Source: Leptobacterium flavescens (lineage in GTDB: Bacteria > Bacteroidota > Bacteroidia > Flavobacteriales > Flavobacteriaceae). Taken from it: a stretch of 64,000 nt of DNA. The DNA lies in the NCBI RefSeq assembly GCF_010671605.1, contig NZ_JAABOO010000003.1:1-64000 (forward strand), read 5' to 3'. Below are positions 55,781 to 63,911 of this stretch, piece after piece; position 1 is the first letter of the stretch, and every line of letters begins with the position of its first letter. The notes beneath the pieces are model-generated. The model made no database searches. It worked only from the letters and a program-made list of their open reading frames with translations, and had not been told where the DNA came from. The position numbers and the translations under genes were made by a program.

Positions 55781-55900
55781 CTATCTGTTCTTTCCTGAAT
55801 ACATTTTTTGCTTAAAGCCGGAAATCTCATCCTTTAATTTTTTATTAACCCGTTCCAACAGTTCATTTTGATGCTTCATGATACTTAAAAGATCATGCAT
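55781..55900 (-). pseudogene. Short remnant frame, possibly the C-terminus of a lost gene
   Basis: A minus-strand frame of 39 residues (MHDLLSIMKHQNELLERVNK, then KLKDEISGFKQKMYSGKNR) has the look of a helical protein C-terminus. It stays open upstream for a further 18 codons without a good start. No family is recognised. It lies between the 107-bp repeats and the Fic gene. Confidence 0.35.
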
Positions 55901-56012
55901 GGCATTGAGATTTTCTAACAAAAAATGGAAATAAAGCTTAATTAAGCCATGTTCTTATTTAAGTTTTTGATTTAAAAATGAAAATAAACCATCATTTATT
56001 TAAACAAAACAC

Positions 56013-56020
56013 TACTTTTG
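56013..56020 (+). promoter_or_regulatory. -7 element for the Fic gene
   Basis: TACTTTTG matches TAnnTTTG 35 bp before the Fic ATG. A proper -33 element is not evident. Confidence 0.4.
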
Positions 56021-56055
56021 TTAAATAGAGAGATTCTTAATTTAAGTGTGAGATT

Positions 56056-57189
56056 ATGAAAGAATTTAAGGCAGGAGCGTATAAGAACCAAGGACATTAT
56101 AAAAGTTTTCAACCAAATCCGATAAATAAACAATGGCAAGTAGAAGACATGGAAGTACTTGCTTTATTGAGTACAGCTGATAGGCATTTGGGAAGATTAG
56201 ATATGTATTCCGAATATGTAAATATTGATTTGTTTATCAGTATGCATATTGCAAAAGAAGCTACTAAGTCTACAAAAATTGAAGGGACTCAGACTAATAT
56301 GGAAGAAGCTTTTTTAAAAATAGAAGAAATTTCTATAGAAAAAAGAGATGATTGGGAGGAAGTACAGAATTATATAGCTGCAATGAATGAGGCAGTTAAA
56401 ATGTTACATACATTACCTTTTTCATCAAGACTTATAAAGCAGACACATAAAATTTTACTAAGAGGTGTTCGAGGGGAAAATAAATTACCGGGAGAATATC
56501 GCAGAAGTCAGAATTGGATAGGTGGGGCAACTATTAATGATGCCGTATTTATTCCTCCAATACATTCATCTATCGATGATTTGATGTCAGACATTGAAAA
56601 ATTTGCAAATGATGAATTGAATTATTTACCAGATCTTTTAAAAATCGCATTAATCCATTATCAATTCGAAACAATACATCCATTTTTGGACGGGAATGGT
56701 AGGGCTGGTAGATTATTGATCACTCTGTATTTAGTAAGTAAAGGTGTTTTAAAACAACCTATCTTATATCTATCAGACTTCTTTGAAAAAAACAGAACAT
56801 TGTATTATGATAATTTAATGCGGGTAAGAACACATAATGATCTTTCTCAATGGTTTAAATTTTTCTTAGCAGGAATTATAGAAACGGCCAAGTCCGGAGT
56901 AAAGACATTTGATAGTATTATGCAATTACAAAAATCTTTAGAGGACAAATTAAAAGCAATAGGTAATCGAAGTGTCGACGTTCGTAAAGTAATTGAACAG
57001 TTATACACCAACCCTATTATAGGAGTGAATCAAGTTGAACAAATTATTGAAAAATCTAATGTATCTGCATATAGGCTGATAGCTACAATGGAGGAGTTAA
57101 AAATTTTACATGAAATAACAGGGGGCCAAAGAGATCGGTTATATGTTTTTAAAGATTATATTGACCTGTTTGAAACGGAATTTATTTAA
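56056..57189 (+). CDS. Fic family protein (class II, self-inhibited)
   Basis: Fic proteins usually AMPylate other proteins. The 377-residue protein has an N-terminal Fic_N-type domain; the active-site motif HPFLDGNGRAGR begins at residue 208 and the inhibitory motif S72-TKI-E76-G77 lies upstream of the Fic core, as in class II enzymes. A C-terminal winged-helix-like domain (about 300-375) follows. No separate antitoxin is needed or seen. The gene is clearly more AT-rich than its neighbours and lies behind the tRNA repeats, so recent acquisition is likely. Confidence 0.9.
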   Translation: MKEFKAGAYKNQGHYKSFQPNPINKQWQVEDMEVLALLSTADRHLGRLDMYSEYVNIDLFISMHIAKEATKSTKIEGTQTNMEEAFLKIEEISIEKRDDWEEVQNYIAAMNEAVKMLHTLPFSSRLIKQTHKILLRGVRGENKLPGEYRRSQNWIGGATINDAVFIPPIHSSIDDLMSDIEKFANDELNYLPDLLKIALIHYQFETIHPFLDGNGRAGRLLITLYLVSKGVLKQPILYLSDFFEKNRTLYYDNLMRVRTHNDLSQWFKFFLAGIIETAKSGVKTFDSIMQLQKSLEDKLKAIGNRSVDVRKVIEQLYTNPIIGVNQVEQIIEKSNVSAYRLIATMEELKILHEITGGQRDRLYVFKDYIDLFETEFI

Positions 57190-57281
57190 CACAAAAACAG
57201 TTGTGACGTACTTCAAAATATGCTTTAGCAACCCAAAACTCATACAAGGGATAGTTTAATATCTCTAAAAGACTTTAACCT

Positions 57282-58526
57282 TTATAATTCCTCCATCACC
57301 CGTATCTGCTGTTTTTCCCATTTCTCTTTTAGCGGTTTGTTTTCTTTGGAATAAAAGGGCCATTGGCTGTTGGCCACATATATAAATCCGTAAGAGGGAT
57401 CGTAATACCCATTGGTAGGTTCCCCGTCCAGCGGAAGGGCATTATCCAGGAGGGTTACTTTCTGTACCTGATTGCCTTTAAACGCTATTTGCACCACTCT
57501 TCTGGGGTTGGAATTATTCTGAATAGCTATCAGAGAGCCCTCTTTTATAAGATATAAACCGTCTATGCCTTTAAGCAGATATTCCTCAGATCTCAACCAT
57601 TCAACACTCCCACTCTTAAGATCGAGCTTTGCAATACCTTTTATATAGTCGGCAATATACAGCTGTTGCCTGTTTTTATCCAGGGCAATCCCCTGCAGGT
57701 TAAATGCACCTTCTATCTCTATGGTCTTTTTTACAGCTCCTTCTTTGGCGTCTATCAGCAGCACTTCCGGCTTTACCGAGTTCGTGGCATAAAGAGTACC
57801 CCCGGCATCCATTATCATACTTCCGATAACACTCTTACCGGGAATGTTAATTTTAGTGATCACCTTTTGCTGCCGCGTATCGAATTTAAGGAGGGTGGAT
57901 TGCAAGGCTTTTTCCGTATCGAAATCGGAATACTGATCCATCATGGATGCAGAGATCCAGATAATATGATCCTCTGCTCCTTTTTCTATGGCGATGGCAG
58001 AACGGTCCAGTTTCAGAATTTCTTTAAAGTTGCCTTCCTTTAAATTGTAAACCCCTACTGCTCCAGAATGGATATCCGTAAAATAGACCTGCTCTCCTAT
58101 TCGTACCACATCTTCCACATGAAAATTTGCAGGGAGTTCAAAGAGGAGCCTACTGTTTTTAACGGTCTTTCTGTATCCCTCTGCATGGGCCTGTATTTTA
58201 TTAAAAAGTCCATGTGAAGCCTTCAGACCTTCCAGGTCTTTATCCTCCCCAAACTTTAAAGTAGCATTCCAGCTAAGGATATATTTCAGTGCTTTGGCAG
58301 CGGCTTGTGGTTCCTTGTTAAGAGCATGGGCCACCGCCAGGTTATAAAGAAAAGCGGGTTGGGAAGGGTGGATCTTCAGGGCCTGCAGGTTGAGGTTCCT
58401 GAATTCCTCATAGTTTTTATGTTCGTAGGCCTGCTTGCTCTGCGTAAACAGTTCCCTCAGGCTTTGTGCATTCGTATTTGAAATAAAGATCAGGCTGAAA
58501 CACAGCAGTAATAATCGTGTCCTCAT
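57282..58526 (-). CDS. Secreted TPR plus beta-propeller (SMP-30/YncE-like) protein
   Basis: The 414-residue protein has a signal peptide (MRTRLLLLCFSLIFISNTNAQ). Residues about 25-95 form two or three TPR-like helical repeats (QAYEHKNYEEFRNLNLQALKIHP, then FLYNLAVAHALNKE). The remainder is a six-bladed-propeller pattern with repeated VGVYNLKEGNFKEI-type strands (about 140-400). No catalytic motif is visible. It may bind a ligand or peptidoglycan fragment; the function is unknown. It is divergent from the two-component pair. Confidence 0.8.
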   Translation of the reverse strand: MRTRLLLLCFSLIFISNTNAQSLRELFTQSKQAYEHKNYEEFRNLNLQALKIHPSQPAFLYNLAVAHALNKEPQAAAKALKYILSWNATLKFGEDKDLEGLKASHGLFNKIQAHAEGYRKTVKNSRLLFELPANFHVEDVVRIGEQVYFTDIHSGAVGVYNLKEGNFKEILKLDRSAIAIEKGAEDHIIWISASMMDQYSDFDTEKALQSTLLKFDTRQQKVITKINIPGKSVIGSMIMDAGGTLYATNSVKPEVLLIDAKEGAVKKTIEIEGAFNLQGIALDKNRQQLYIADYIKGIAKLDLKSGSVEWLRSEEYLLKGIDGLYLIKEGSLIAIQNNSNPRRVVQIAFKGNQVQKVTLLDNALPLDGEPTNGYYDPSYGFIYVANSQWPFYSKENKPLKEKWEKQQIRVMEEL

Positions 58527-58715
58527 AAATACATACTTTTTATAAATGTAGTTTATTTGCTCTCCGGGGATGCTTAATTAGATATTTTATACGGAAAAAT
58601 TGATATTTTGACATAAACATATCTTTATCTTGAGTCTTGATATCAATAATGGACATGCCGGCCGATATTTTTTTAATTTCATTTTCTTTTGGCCAAAATT
58701 CTTTAGTTTTAGTTG

Positions 58716-59504
58716 ATGAAAGTAGCAGTTGTAGACGATGAATCCCTCGCCCGCAAGCGAATTGTAAAGCTCCTGAAAGACAATGAGCACATCAGCTCTG
58801 TATGGGAAGCTTCTTCAGGGAAAGAGGCAGTAGATCTGATCAGGGAAGAGCTTCCGGACCTGGTATTCCTGGATATTCAGATGACGGATATGTCGGGTTT
58901 TGATGTGCTGAAAAAACTCGATATGAACGAGCTGCCGGTCATTATTTTTGTTACGGCCTTCGATCATTTTGCCGTAAAGGCTTTTGATGTAAAAGCCATC
59001 GACTTTCTCCTTAAGCCCTTTAAGAACGATCGCTTTTTTGATGCCCTCGAGAGGGGGATGAAAACCATTGAGAGCAGGGAAAAAGAAAATTTTAAGGACA
59101 AGGTAAATGCCCTGATGAGTTTTCTGGATAATGAAGGTAACCAGCTTTTGAAGGAAGAGAGCAGCTACCTGGAAAATGTAGTGATCAAGAGAGGGAAGAA
59201 ATACTATTTTGTACCGGTAGATCAGATCAAATACATTACCTCTTCGGCCTATTATGCGGAGATATTTACCCTCAATAATGAAAAGCATGTGTACCGGATC
59301 TCGATGAACGATTTTATCAGTAAACTGGACCCGGCAAATTTTAGCAGGATCAACCGCTCTTCCATTATCAACACCAGGCAGTTAAAGGAAGTGATAAGTG
59401 AAGGCCTGGGCGATTTCAGTATTGTGATGCAGGACGGCCAGAGCTTTCCGCTTTCCAAAATATACAAGCAGGACTTCCTTAGAAAACTGAATATTAAATC
59501 CTGA
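58716..59504 (+). CDS. LytTR-type response regulator
   Basis: The start is the ATG at 58716 (MKVAVVDDESLARKRI), giving 262 residues; a TTG directly before it is disregarded. The receiver domain has acidic residues D7/D8, the phospho-acceptor D53 in VFLDIQM, and the K of LLKPF (about 105). The C-terminal LytTR DNA-binding domain (about 160-262) includes VVIKRGKKYYFVPVDQIKYI and FSRINRSSIINTRQLK. It lies 2 bp before its likely kinase gene. Confidence 0.95.
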   Translation: MKVAVVDDESLARKRIVKLLKDNEHISSVWEASSGKEAVDLIREELPDLVFLDIQMTDMSGFDVLKKLDMNELPVIIFVTAFDHFAVKAFDVKAIDFLLKPFKNDRFFDALERGMKTIESREKENFKDKVNALMSFLDNEGNQLLKEESSYLENVVIKRGKKYYFVPVDQIKYITSSAYYAEIFTLNNEKHVYRISMNDFISKLDPANFSRINRSSIINTRQLKEVISEGLGDFSIVMQDGQSFPLSKIYKQDFLRKLNIKS

Positions 59505-59506
59505 TC

Positions 59507-60604
59507 ATGTTGGGAAAAACAGATACGATCATCAACAGGCGTTTTATTGCATTTATTGCGGCCTTCTATTTTATGGCCTGCTTCCTGGATATCCTGGGCA
59601 TGTCTTTTCAGAAGTTCAACAAACTGGCATTGAATACCTGGGGCTGGGGGCGGTTACTGAGTAGTTCCCTGGCCAACTACACTTCCAAGTTTGTATTTAT
59701 CGTCCTGGCGGTCCTGTTTACCGCCTACCTGATCCGGAAAAAAGTAAAGCTTGTTCCCAGTATCCTTATCCATACGGTGATCTCGATAATCCTTTCGTTT
59801 TATTCTACCGTATTTATCTTCTCTATGAATAAGTTTGTCTACGGGGATGATGTGGATTTTACATGGGTTTCTATTTATTCCCGCGGGATCTTCAGCTTTA
59901 GCTTTAATTTCTTTGTGTACTTTTCCATTATTATAATGGTATATGCCTATAACTATTTCCGGAACCAGAAAGAATATCAGGTCAAGGAAGCAAGACTCCG
60001 GACGCAGCTGCTCGATTCCAAGATCAGGGCACTTCAGTCTCAATTGCAGCCGCACTTTTTGTTCAATGCTCTGAATGATATCTCCTCCCTGATAGATATC
60101 GATACCAAAAGATCTCAGGATGCTATTGCCGATCTGAGCGAGATGCTCCGTTCTACCCTGAACCTGAAAGATGTTAAACAGATCAGCCTAAGGGAGGAAC
60201 TCGATCTATTAGAAAAGTATATAGATATCGAAAAGATCCGCTATGCCGAAAAGATCTCTTTTAAAATGGAAGTTTCTCCGGATCTGTTGAATATAAAAGT
60301 ACCTCCTTTATTGCTTCAGCCTATTGTGGAGAACTCTATCAGACATGGTTTCTCTTATGAACACGATAAGCTGATGATCTCCATCCGCGTAAGCGAAGAG
60401 AACGGGAGTATTCGTTTTGAGTTAGAGAACAACGGTAAAGCCGTAAATGAAAATGAGATTACCTATGGTACTGGCATTACCAATATTCTGGAAAGAATGG
60501 ATACTCTATATGACGGGCGTTTCTTTTTTGAAATGAAAAACAGCGCCGGAGAAGGAGTCATTACCATCATTAAGATCCCGTCAATAAAGGAAAGAGAGCA
60601 ATAA
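59507..60604 (+). CDS. LytS-like sensor histidine kinase
   Basis: The 365-residue inner-membrane kinase has four membrane segments (about 12-32, 63-77, 85-107 and 126-150), then the His_kinase domain with H183 in QLQPHFLFNAL as phospho-acceptor and a HATPase_c domain (about 260-365; N of PIVENSIRHGF, then GTGITNILERM as the ATP lid). It has no PAS or large periplasmic sensor, so the membrane helices may sense the signal. It is the partner of the LytTR regulator 2 bp upstream. Confidence 0.94.
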   Translation: MLGKTDTIINRRFIAFIAAFYFMACFLDILGMSFQKFNKLALNTWGWGRLLSSSLANYTSKFVFIVLAVLFTAYLIRKKVKLVPSILIHTVISIILSFYSTVFIFSMNKFVYGDDVDFTWVSIYSRGIFSFSFNFFVYFSIIIMVYAYNYFRNQKEYQVKEARLRTQLLDSKIRALQSQLQPHFLFNALNDISSLIDIDTKRSQDAIADLSEMLRSTLNLKDVKQISLREELDLLEKYIDIEKIRYAEKISFKMEVSPDLLNIKVPPLLLQPIVENSIRHGFSYEHDKLMISIRVSEENGSIRFELENNGKAVNENEITYGTGITNILERMDTLYDGRFFFEMKNSAGEGVITIIKIPSIKEREQ

Positions 60605-61018
60605 GCAGTCACGATCTCGTGGTTGGAAAAGGGCGGGAAAACAATGATCTTCGGGTTAAAAAAATATTATCCTTTGCCGCAAAACAGCAAATGGGATATA
60701 CGAATTGCTTTATTCTCGGAATTGTTCTTATATTTGCCCAAACTTCCTGTAAAACAGGAGGATTAACGCGGGAAAACTTCCCGTGAATATCGGGACGAAA
60801 GATCGGGAAAGTTCCCGATCCAAAAGGCAGATGAGGTAAATACTCTATGCCTTACCGGAAGAATAAAAGTAAAATATTTATCGTTTATTCTTCGCAAAAT
60901 GTCGCCCTGAAAAAAGATTGTCACGATAGAATGTTCCCGGATTCTTTTAGGTGTGGATACAATTTTGTAAGGTAAAAGATGTTATATATAAAATAAATTT
61001 TTTTACATTTACACTGTT
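60605..61018. other. Intergenic region with GGGAA/TTCCC hairpins and a truncated lipoprotein-like frame
   Basis: About 410 bp hold no full gene. A plus-strand frame at 60691-60786 (MGYTNCFILGIVLIFAQTSC and 11 more residues) resembles the start of a lipoprotein cut short. Two hairpins share a GGGAA/TTCCC core: CGGGAA at 60769-60774 with TTCCCG at 60778-60783, and GATCGGGAA at 60801-60809 with TTCCCGATC at 60812-60820. No T tract follows, so they are not plain terminators. Confidence 0.4.
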
Positions 61019-61201
61019 ATGACCTCAAATCAAAGAAAATTTATGCTAATCGCACTAATGTGTGCGGTTCCCATGTTGTCCTTTTGCCAGCCCGGCGGAG
61101 GACCCGGATCACCTCCCGGTGATGTTCCGATTTCTGAAAGTTTAATATTCCTCCTAATCTCCGGAATTGTCTATGGCTTCAGAAAGAAAGTAAAGAAATA
61201 A
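61019..61201 (+). CDS. Tiny CTERM-type (exosortase-like) sorted protein
   Basis: The 60-residue protein has a signal peptide (MTSNQRKFMLIALMCAVPML, then SFCQ), a short Gly/Pro linker (PGGGPGSPPGDV), then PISESLIFLLISGIVYGFRKK: a Pro-Ile motif, a membrane helix and a basic tail. This fits the flavobacterial PID-CTERM sorting-signal pattern recognised by an exosortase. Almost nothing is left after processing, so the mature product would be a very short anchored peptide. No exosortase gene is in the window. The function is unknown. Confidence 0.7.
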   Translation: MTSNQRKFMLIALMCAVPMLSFCQPGGGPGSPPGDVPISESLIFLLISGIVYGFRKKVKK

Positions 61202-61211
61202 ACCCTCCTTA

Positions 61212-61799
61212 TTATTTAATAGAATACAATCTGGAAACGTATTTACCTATAACGTCGAATTCCAGGTTAACTACCGTTCCTACCTTATAGTTACAAAAAT
61301 TGGTATGCTCGTAAGTGTAGGGAATAATCGCTACGCTGAAATTATTTTTTCCCGAATTAACTACGGTCAGGCTGGTACCGTCTACGGTGATCGATCCTTT
61401 TTCTATAGTAATATTATTGAGTTGTGAATCGTACTCGAATGTAAAGACCCAGCTCCCGTTCTCTTCCTTTATTGAGGTACATACTCCCGTCTGATCTACA
61501 TGCCCCTGAACAATATGGCCGTCCAGACGATCTCCCAGTTTCATGGCTCTTTCCAGATTTACCTGATCTCCTGTATTTAAGGTATTGAGATTGGTCTTGT
61601 CTAAAGTCTCCTTTATAGCGGTTACGGTATATTCATCATCTTTAAAAGAGACCACCGTAAGACATACTCCGTTATGTGCTACGCTCTGATCGATCTTTAA
61701 TTCGGGAGTCAGGGAACTTTTTACGCTAATATGCAGATTATCTTTGTCTTTTACCAGATTGGTCACAGTACCTAACTCCTCTATTATACCTGTAAACAT
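61212..61799 (-). CDS. ribE: Riboflavin synthase
   Basis: The enzyme dismutates two 6,7-dimethyl-8-ribityllumazine molecules to riboflavin. The 195 residues are a tandem of two lumazine-binding barrels: MFTGIIEELGTV at the start and the repeated site GDRLDGHIVQGHVDQTGV (about 88-105). The first barrel has the conserved SVAHNGVCLTVVSF segment. No FMN riboswitch is visible upstream. It is divergent from pdxA. Confidence 0.94.
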   Translation of the reverse strand: MFTGIIEELGTVTNLVKDKDNLHISVKSSLTPELKIDQSVAHNGVCLTVVSFKDDEYTVTAIKETLDKTNLNTLNTGDQVNLERAMKLGDRLDGHIVQGHVDQTGVCTSIKEENGSWVFTFEYDSQLNNITIEKGSITVDGTSLTVVNSGKNNFSVAIIPYTYEHTNFCNYKVGTVVNLEFDVIGKYVSRLYSIK

Positions 61800-61859
61800 T
61801 TTTAAGTTTTAAATAGTTAATTTTGTAGCCAAAGTTAGAAATAAAAGTTACATACATAT

Positions 61860-62924
61860 ATGAAAGGAACCGAAAACATTAAAGTCGGAATTTCCATAGG
61901 AGATATTAACGGAATAGGGTGTGAAATTATCCTGAAAACATTTAAAGACCCCAGAATGCTGGATTTTTGTACCCCGGTAATATTTGCCTCTGCAAAGACC
62001 ATTTCCTTTCAGCGTAAGCAACTGGGAATTCAGATGAATTACAACGGTGTGGAGAAAGCATCCCAGGCAGTGAACGGGAAGATCAATATTGTTAATGTCT
62101 GGAAAGAAGTTCCCAAGGTTGAATTCGGAAAAGAAACCGAAGAGGGAGGAAAATACGCATTACTGTCTTTAGAAGCCGCAGTTCAGGCTCTTATAAAAAA
62201 GGAGATAGATGTTCTGGTAACAGCACCCATCAACAAGCACAATATTCAGAGTGATAAGTTTAAATTTCCGGGACATACAGATTTCCTGGCAAAAGAACTG
62301 AAGGGAGAAGCGTTGATGTTTATGGTTACCGATGAGCTGAAGGTCGGACTTTTTACAGACCATGTTCCGGTTAAGGATGTAAGCGAACATCTTACCCCCG
62401 AGCTGGTAAAAAATAAGATAGATAAGGTATATGAATCCCTGAAGAGGGATTTCAGGATTGCAAGACCTAAAATTGCTGTGCTCGGATTAAATCCGCATAG
62501 CGGAGACAACGGAGTGATAGGGCAGGAAGACGATAAGGTGCTGAGGCCGGTTATAAGCGAAGCCTTTAATAAAGGAAAGCTGGTGTACGGTCCGTATGCA
62601 GCCGATAGCTTCTTTGGCTCGGAGAATTACAAAAAGTTCGATGCCGTTCTGGCAACCTATCACGATCAGGGGCTTATTCCGTTCAAGACATTGTCGTTCG
62701 GGCAGGGAGTTAATTTTACTGCCGGCCTCAATGCCGTAAGGACATCTCCCGACCATGGAACCGCTTTTGAAATAGCGGGTAAGAATGAAGCAGATCATCA
62801 CTCTTTTAAGGAAGCTGTTTTTACCGGGATCTCCATATTTCGAAACCGAAAGGAACACGAAGAAATTAGTGCAAATCCCCTAAAAAAACACTCTTTAAAA
62901 GTGGAGACAAAAAAAAATTCATAA
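61860..62924 (+). CDS. pdxA: 4-hydroxythreonine-4-phosphate dehydrogenase
   Basis: PdxA oxidises 4-phosphohydroxy-L-threonine in pyridoxal 5'-phosphate synthesis. The 354 residues match the family. Signatures are VGISIGDINGIGCEIILK (about 9-26), LVTAPINKHNIQ (about 119-130), LGLNPHSGDNG (about 207-217) and RTSPDHGTAFEIAGKNEAD (about 294-312). It is divergent from ribE, and the DUF177-rpmF genes follow on the same strand with their own promoter. Confidence 0.95.
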   Translation: MKGTENIKVGISIGDINGIGCEIILKTFKDPRMLDFCTPVIFASAKTISFQRKQLGIQMNYNGVEKASQAVNGKINIVNVWKEVPKVEFGKETEEGGKYALLSLEAAVQALIKKEIDVLVTAPINKHNIQSDKFKFPGHTDFLAKELKGEALMFMVTDELKVGLFTDHVPVKDVSEHLTPELVKNKIDKVYESLKRDFRIARPKIAVLGLNPHSGDNGVIGQEDDKVLRPVISEAFNKGKLVYGPYAADSFFGSENYKKFDAVLATYHDQGLIPFKTLSFGQGVNFTAGLNAVRTSPDHGTAFEIAGKNEADHHSFKEAVFTGISIFRNRKEHEEISANPLKKHSLKVETKKNS

Positions 62925-62928
62925 CAGC

Positions 62929-62957
62929 TTGAAGATTAATAAAAATGTTTATCTTTG
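62929..62957 (+). promoter_or_regulatory. Promoter of the DUF177-rpmF genes
   Basis: TTG at 62929-62931 and TATCTTTG at 62950-62957 with an 18-bp spacer are an excellent match to the Bacteroidota promoter. It starts 5 bp after the pdxA stop and lies 46 bp before the DUF177 ATG. Confidence 0.8.
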
Positions 62958-63003
62958 CACCCGCCTTTAACACAAGGTAAAGGCATTAAACTGATTGTTT
63001 AAA

Positions 63004-63537
63004 ATGAAGAAGTTAAAGGAGTTTGATATTCCTTTTGTAGGATTAAAGCAGGGAAAACACCAGTTTGTTTATCAGATTGATAATGCGTTCTTTGAAGCTT
63101 TTAACTTTGATGAATTCAACAGCACCTCAATTAAGGTTGTTGTTGAGCTGGACAAAAAGAGCAGTTTGCTCGAACTCAGCTTTAATGCCGAAGGGGTTGT
63201 AAATGTTCTTTGCGACCTGTCTAACGAACCTTATGACCAGGAGGTCGGAGGTGAGTTAAACCTGGTTGTGAAATTCGGAGAGGAATACAACGATGAGAAT
63301 GAAGAGATCCTCATTATTCCTCACGGAGAACATCAGATCAATGTTGCTCAGTATGTATATGAGCTGATCGTTCTCTCGGTTCCGGCAAAGAGAATTCATC
63401 CGGGAATAAAAGACGGAAGTTTAAGTTCGGAAATCGTAAAAAAACTGGAAGAACTTCAACCCAAAGAAATAAAAAACGGAAAAGAAGAAACAGATCCCAG
63501 ATGGGACCAATTAAAAAAACTATTAACGGATAAATAA
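63004..63537 (+). CDS. DUF177 (YceD-like) protein
   Basis: The start is the ATG at 63004 (MKKLKEFDIPFVGLKQGKHQ), giving 177 residues; a TTG at 62995 is disregarded. The family has a beta-rich N-terminus and the motif VLCDLSNEPYDQEVGGELNLVVKFGE (in outline), with one cysteine kept here. YceD-type proteins are thought to act in 23S rRNA accumulation or ribosome assembly, and this gene is 8 bp before rpmF, the typical arrangement. Confidence 0.88.
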   Translation: MKKLKEFDIPFVGLKQGKHQFVYQIDNAFFEAFNFDEFNSTSIKVVVELDKKSSLLELSFNAEGVVNVLCDLSNEPYDQEVGGELNLVVKFGEEYNDENEEILIIPHGEHQINVAQYVYELIVLSVPAKRIHPGIKDGSLSSEIVKKLEELQPKEIKNGKEETDPRWDQLKKLLTDK

Positions 63538-63545
63538 GTTAGAAA

Positions 63546-63743
63546 ATGGCACATCCTAAGAGAAAAATATCCAAAACTAGAAGAGATAAAAGAAGAACTC
63601 ATTACAAAGCTTCGGTACCTCAGATAGCCACAGATCCTACAACAGGAGAAGCTCATTTATACCACAGAGCTCACTGGCATGAAGGAAAACTTTATTACAG
63701 AGGGCAGGTATTGATTGACAACACTGAGGAAAACGCAGCCTAA
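63546..63743 (+). CDS. rpmF: 50S ribosomal protein L32
   Basis: The 65-residue basic protein begins [20 protein letters not shown], the L32 signature. The zinc-ribbon cysteines of some L32 proteins are absent, so this is the zinc-independent type. It lies between DUF177 and fabH, the classical lipid/ribosome cluster order. Confidence 0.96.
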   Translation: MAHPKRKISKTRRDKRRTHYKASVPQIATDPTTGEAHLYHRAHWHEGKLYYRGQVLIDNTEENAA

Positions 63744-63762
63744 TTGAAATAATGGAAAAGTT

Positions 63763-63790
63763 AAAACTCTCACCACTGTGGGAGTTTTTT
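63763..63790 (+). terminator. Terminator or attenuator between rpmF and fabH
   Basis: An 11-bp stem (63763-63773 with 63778-63788; AAAACTCTCAC with one G-T wobble) and a four-base loop is followed by a T tract. It would limit readthrough into fabH. Confidence 0.8.
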
Positions 63791-63911
63791 TATTCAAAAT
63801 TTTTCTATCATTCAAAAAGAACCTATTTTGCGTCGAGAATCAAGGAAAATTTATTAATTTCATTAAATTTTTCGACAGTTTTATACTTTTTTGGTAAAAA
63901 CTTAACTTGTT

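Noticed and set aside
61800-61859. FMN riboswitch for ribE
   Set aside because: The 60-bp gap to pdxA is too short and shows none of the conserved riboswitch core.
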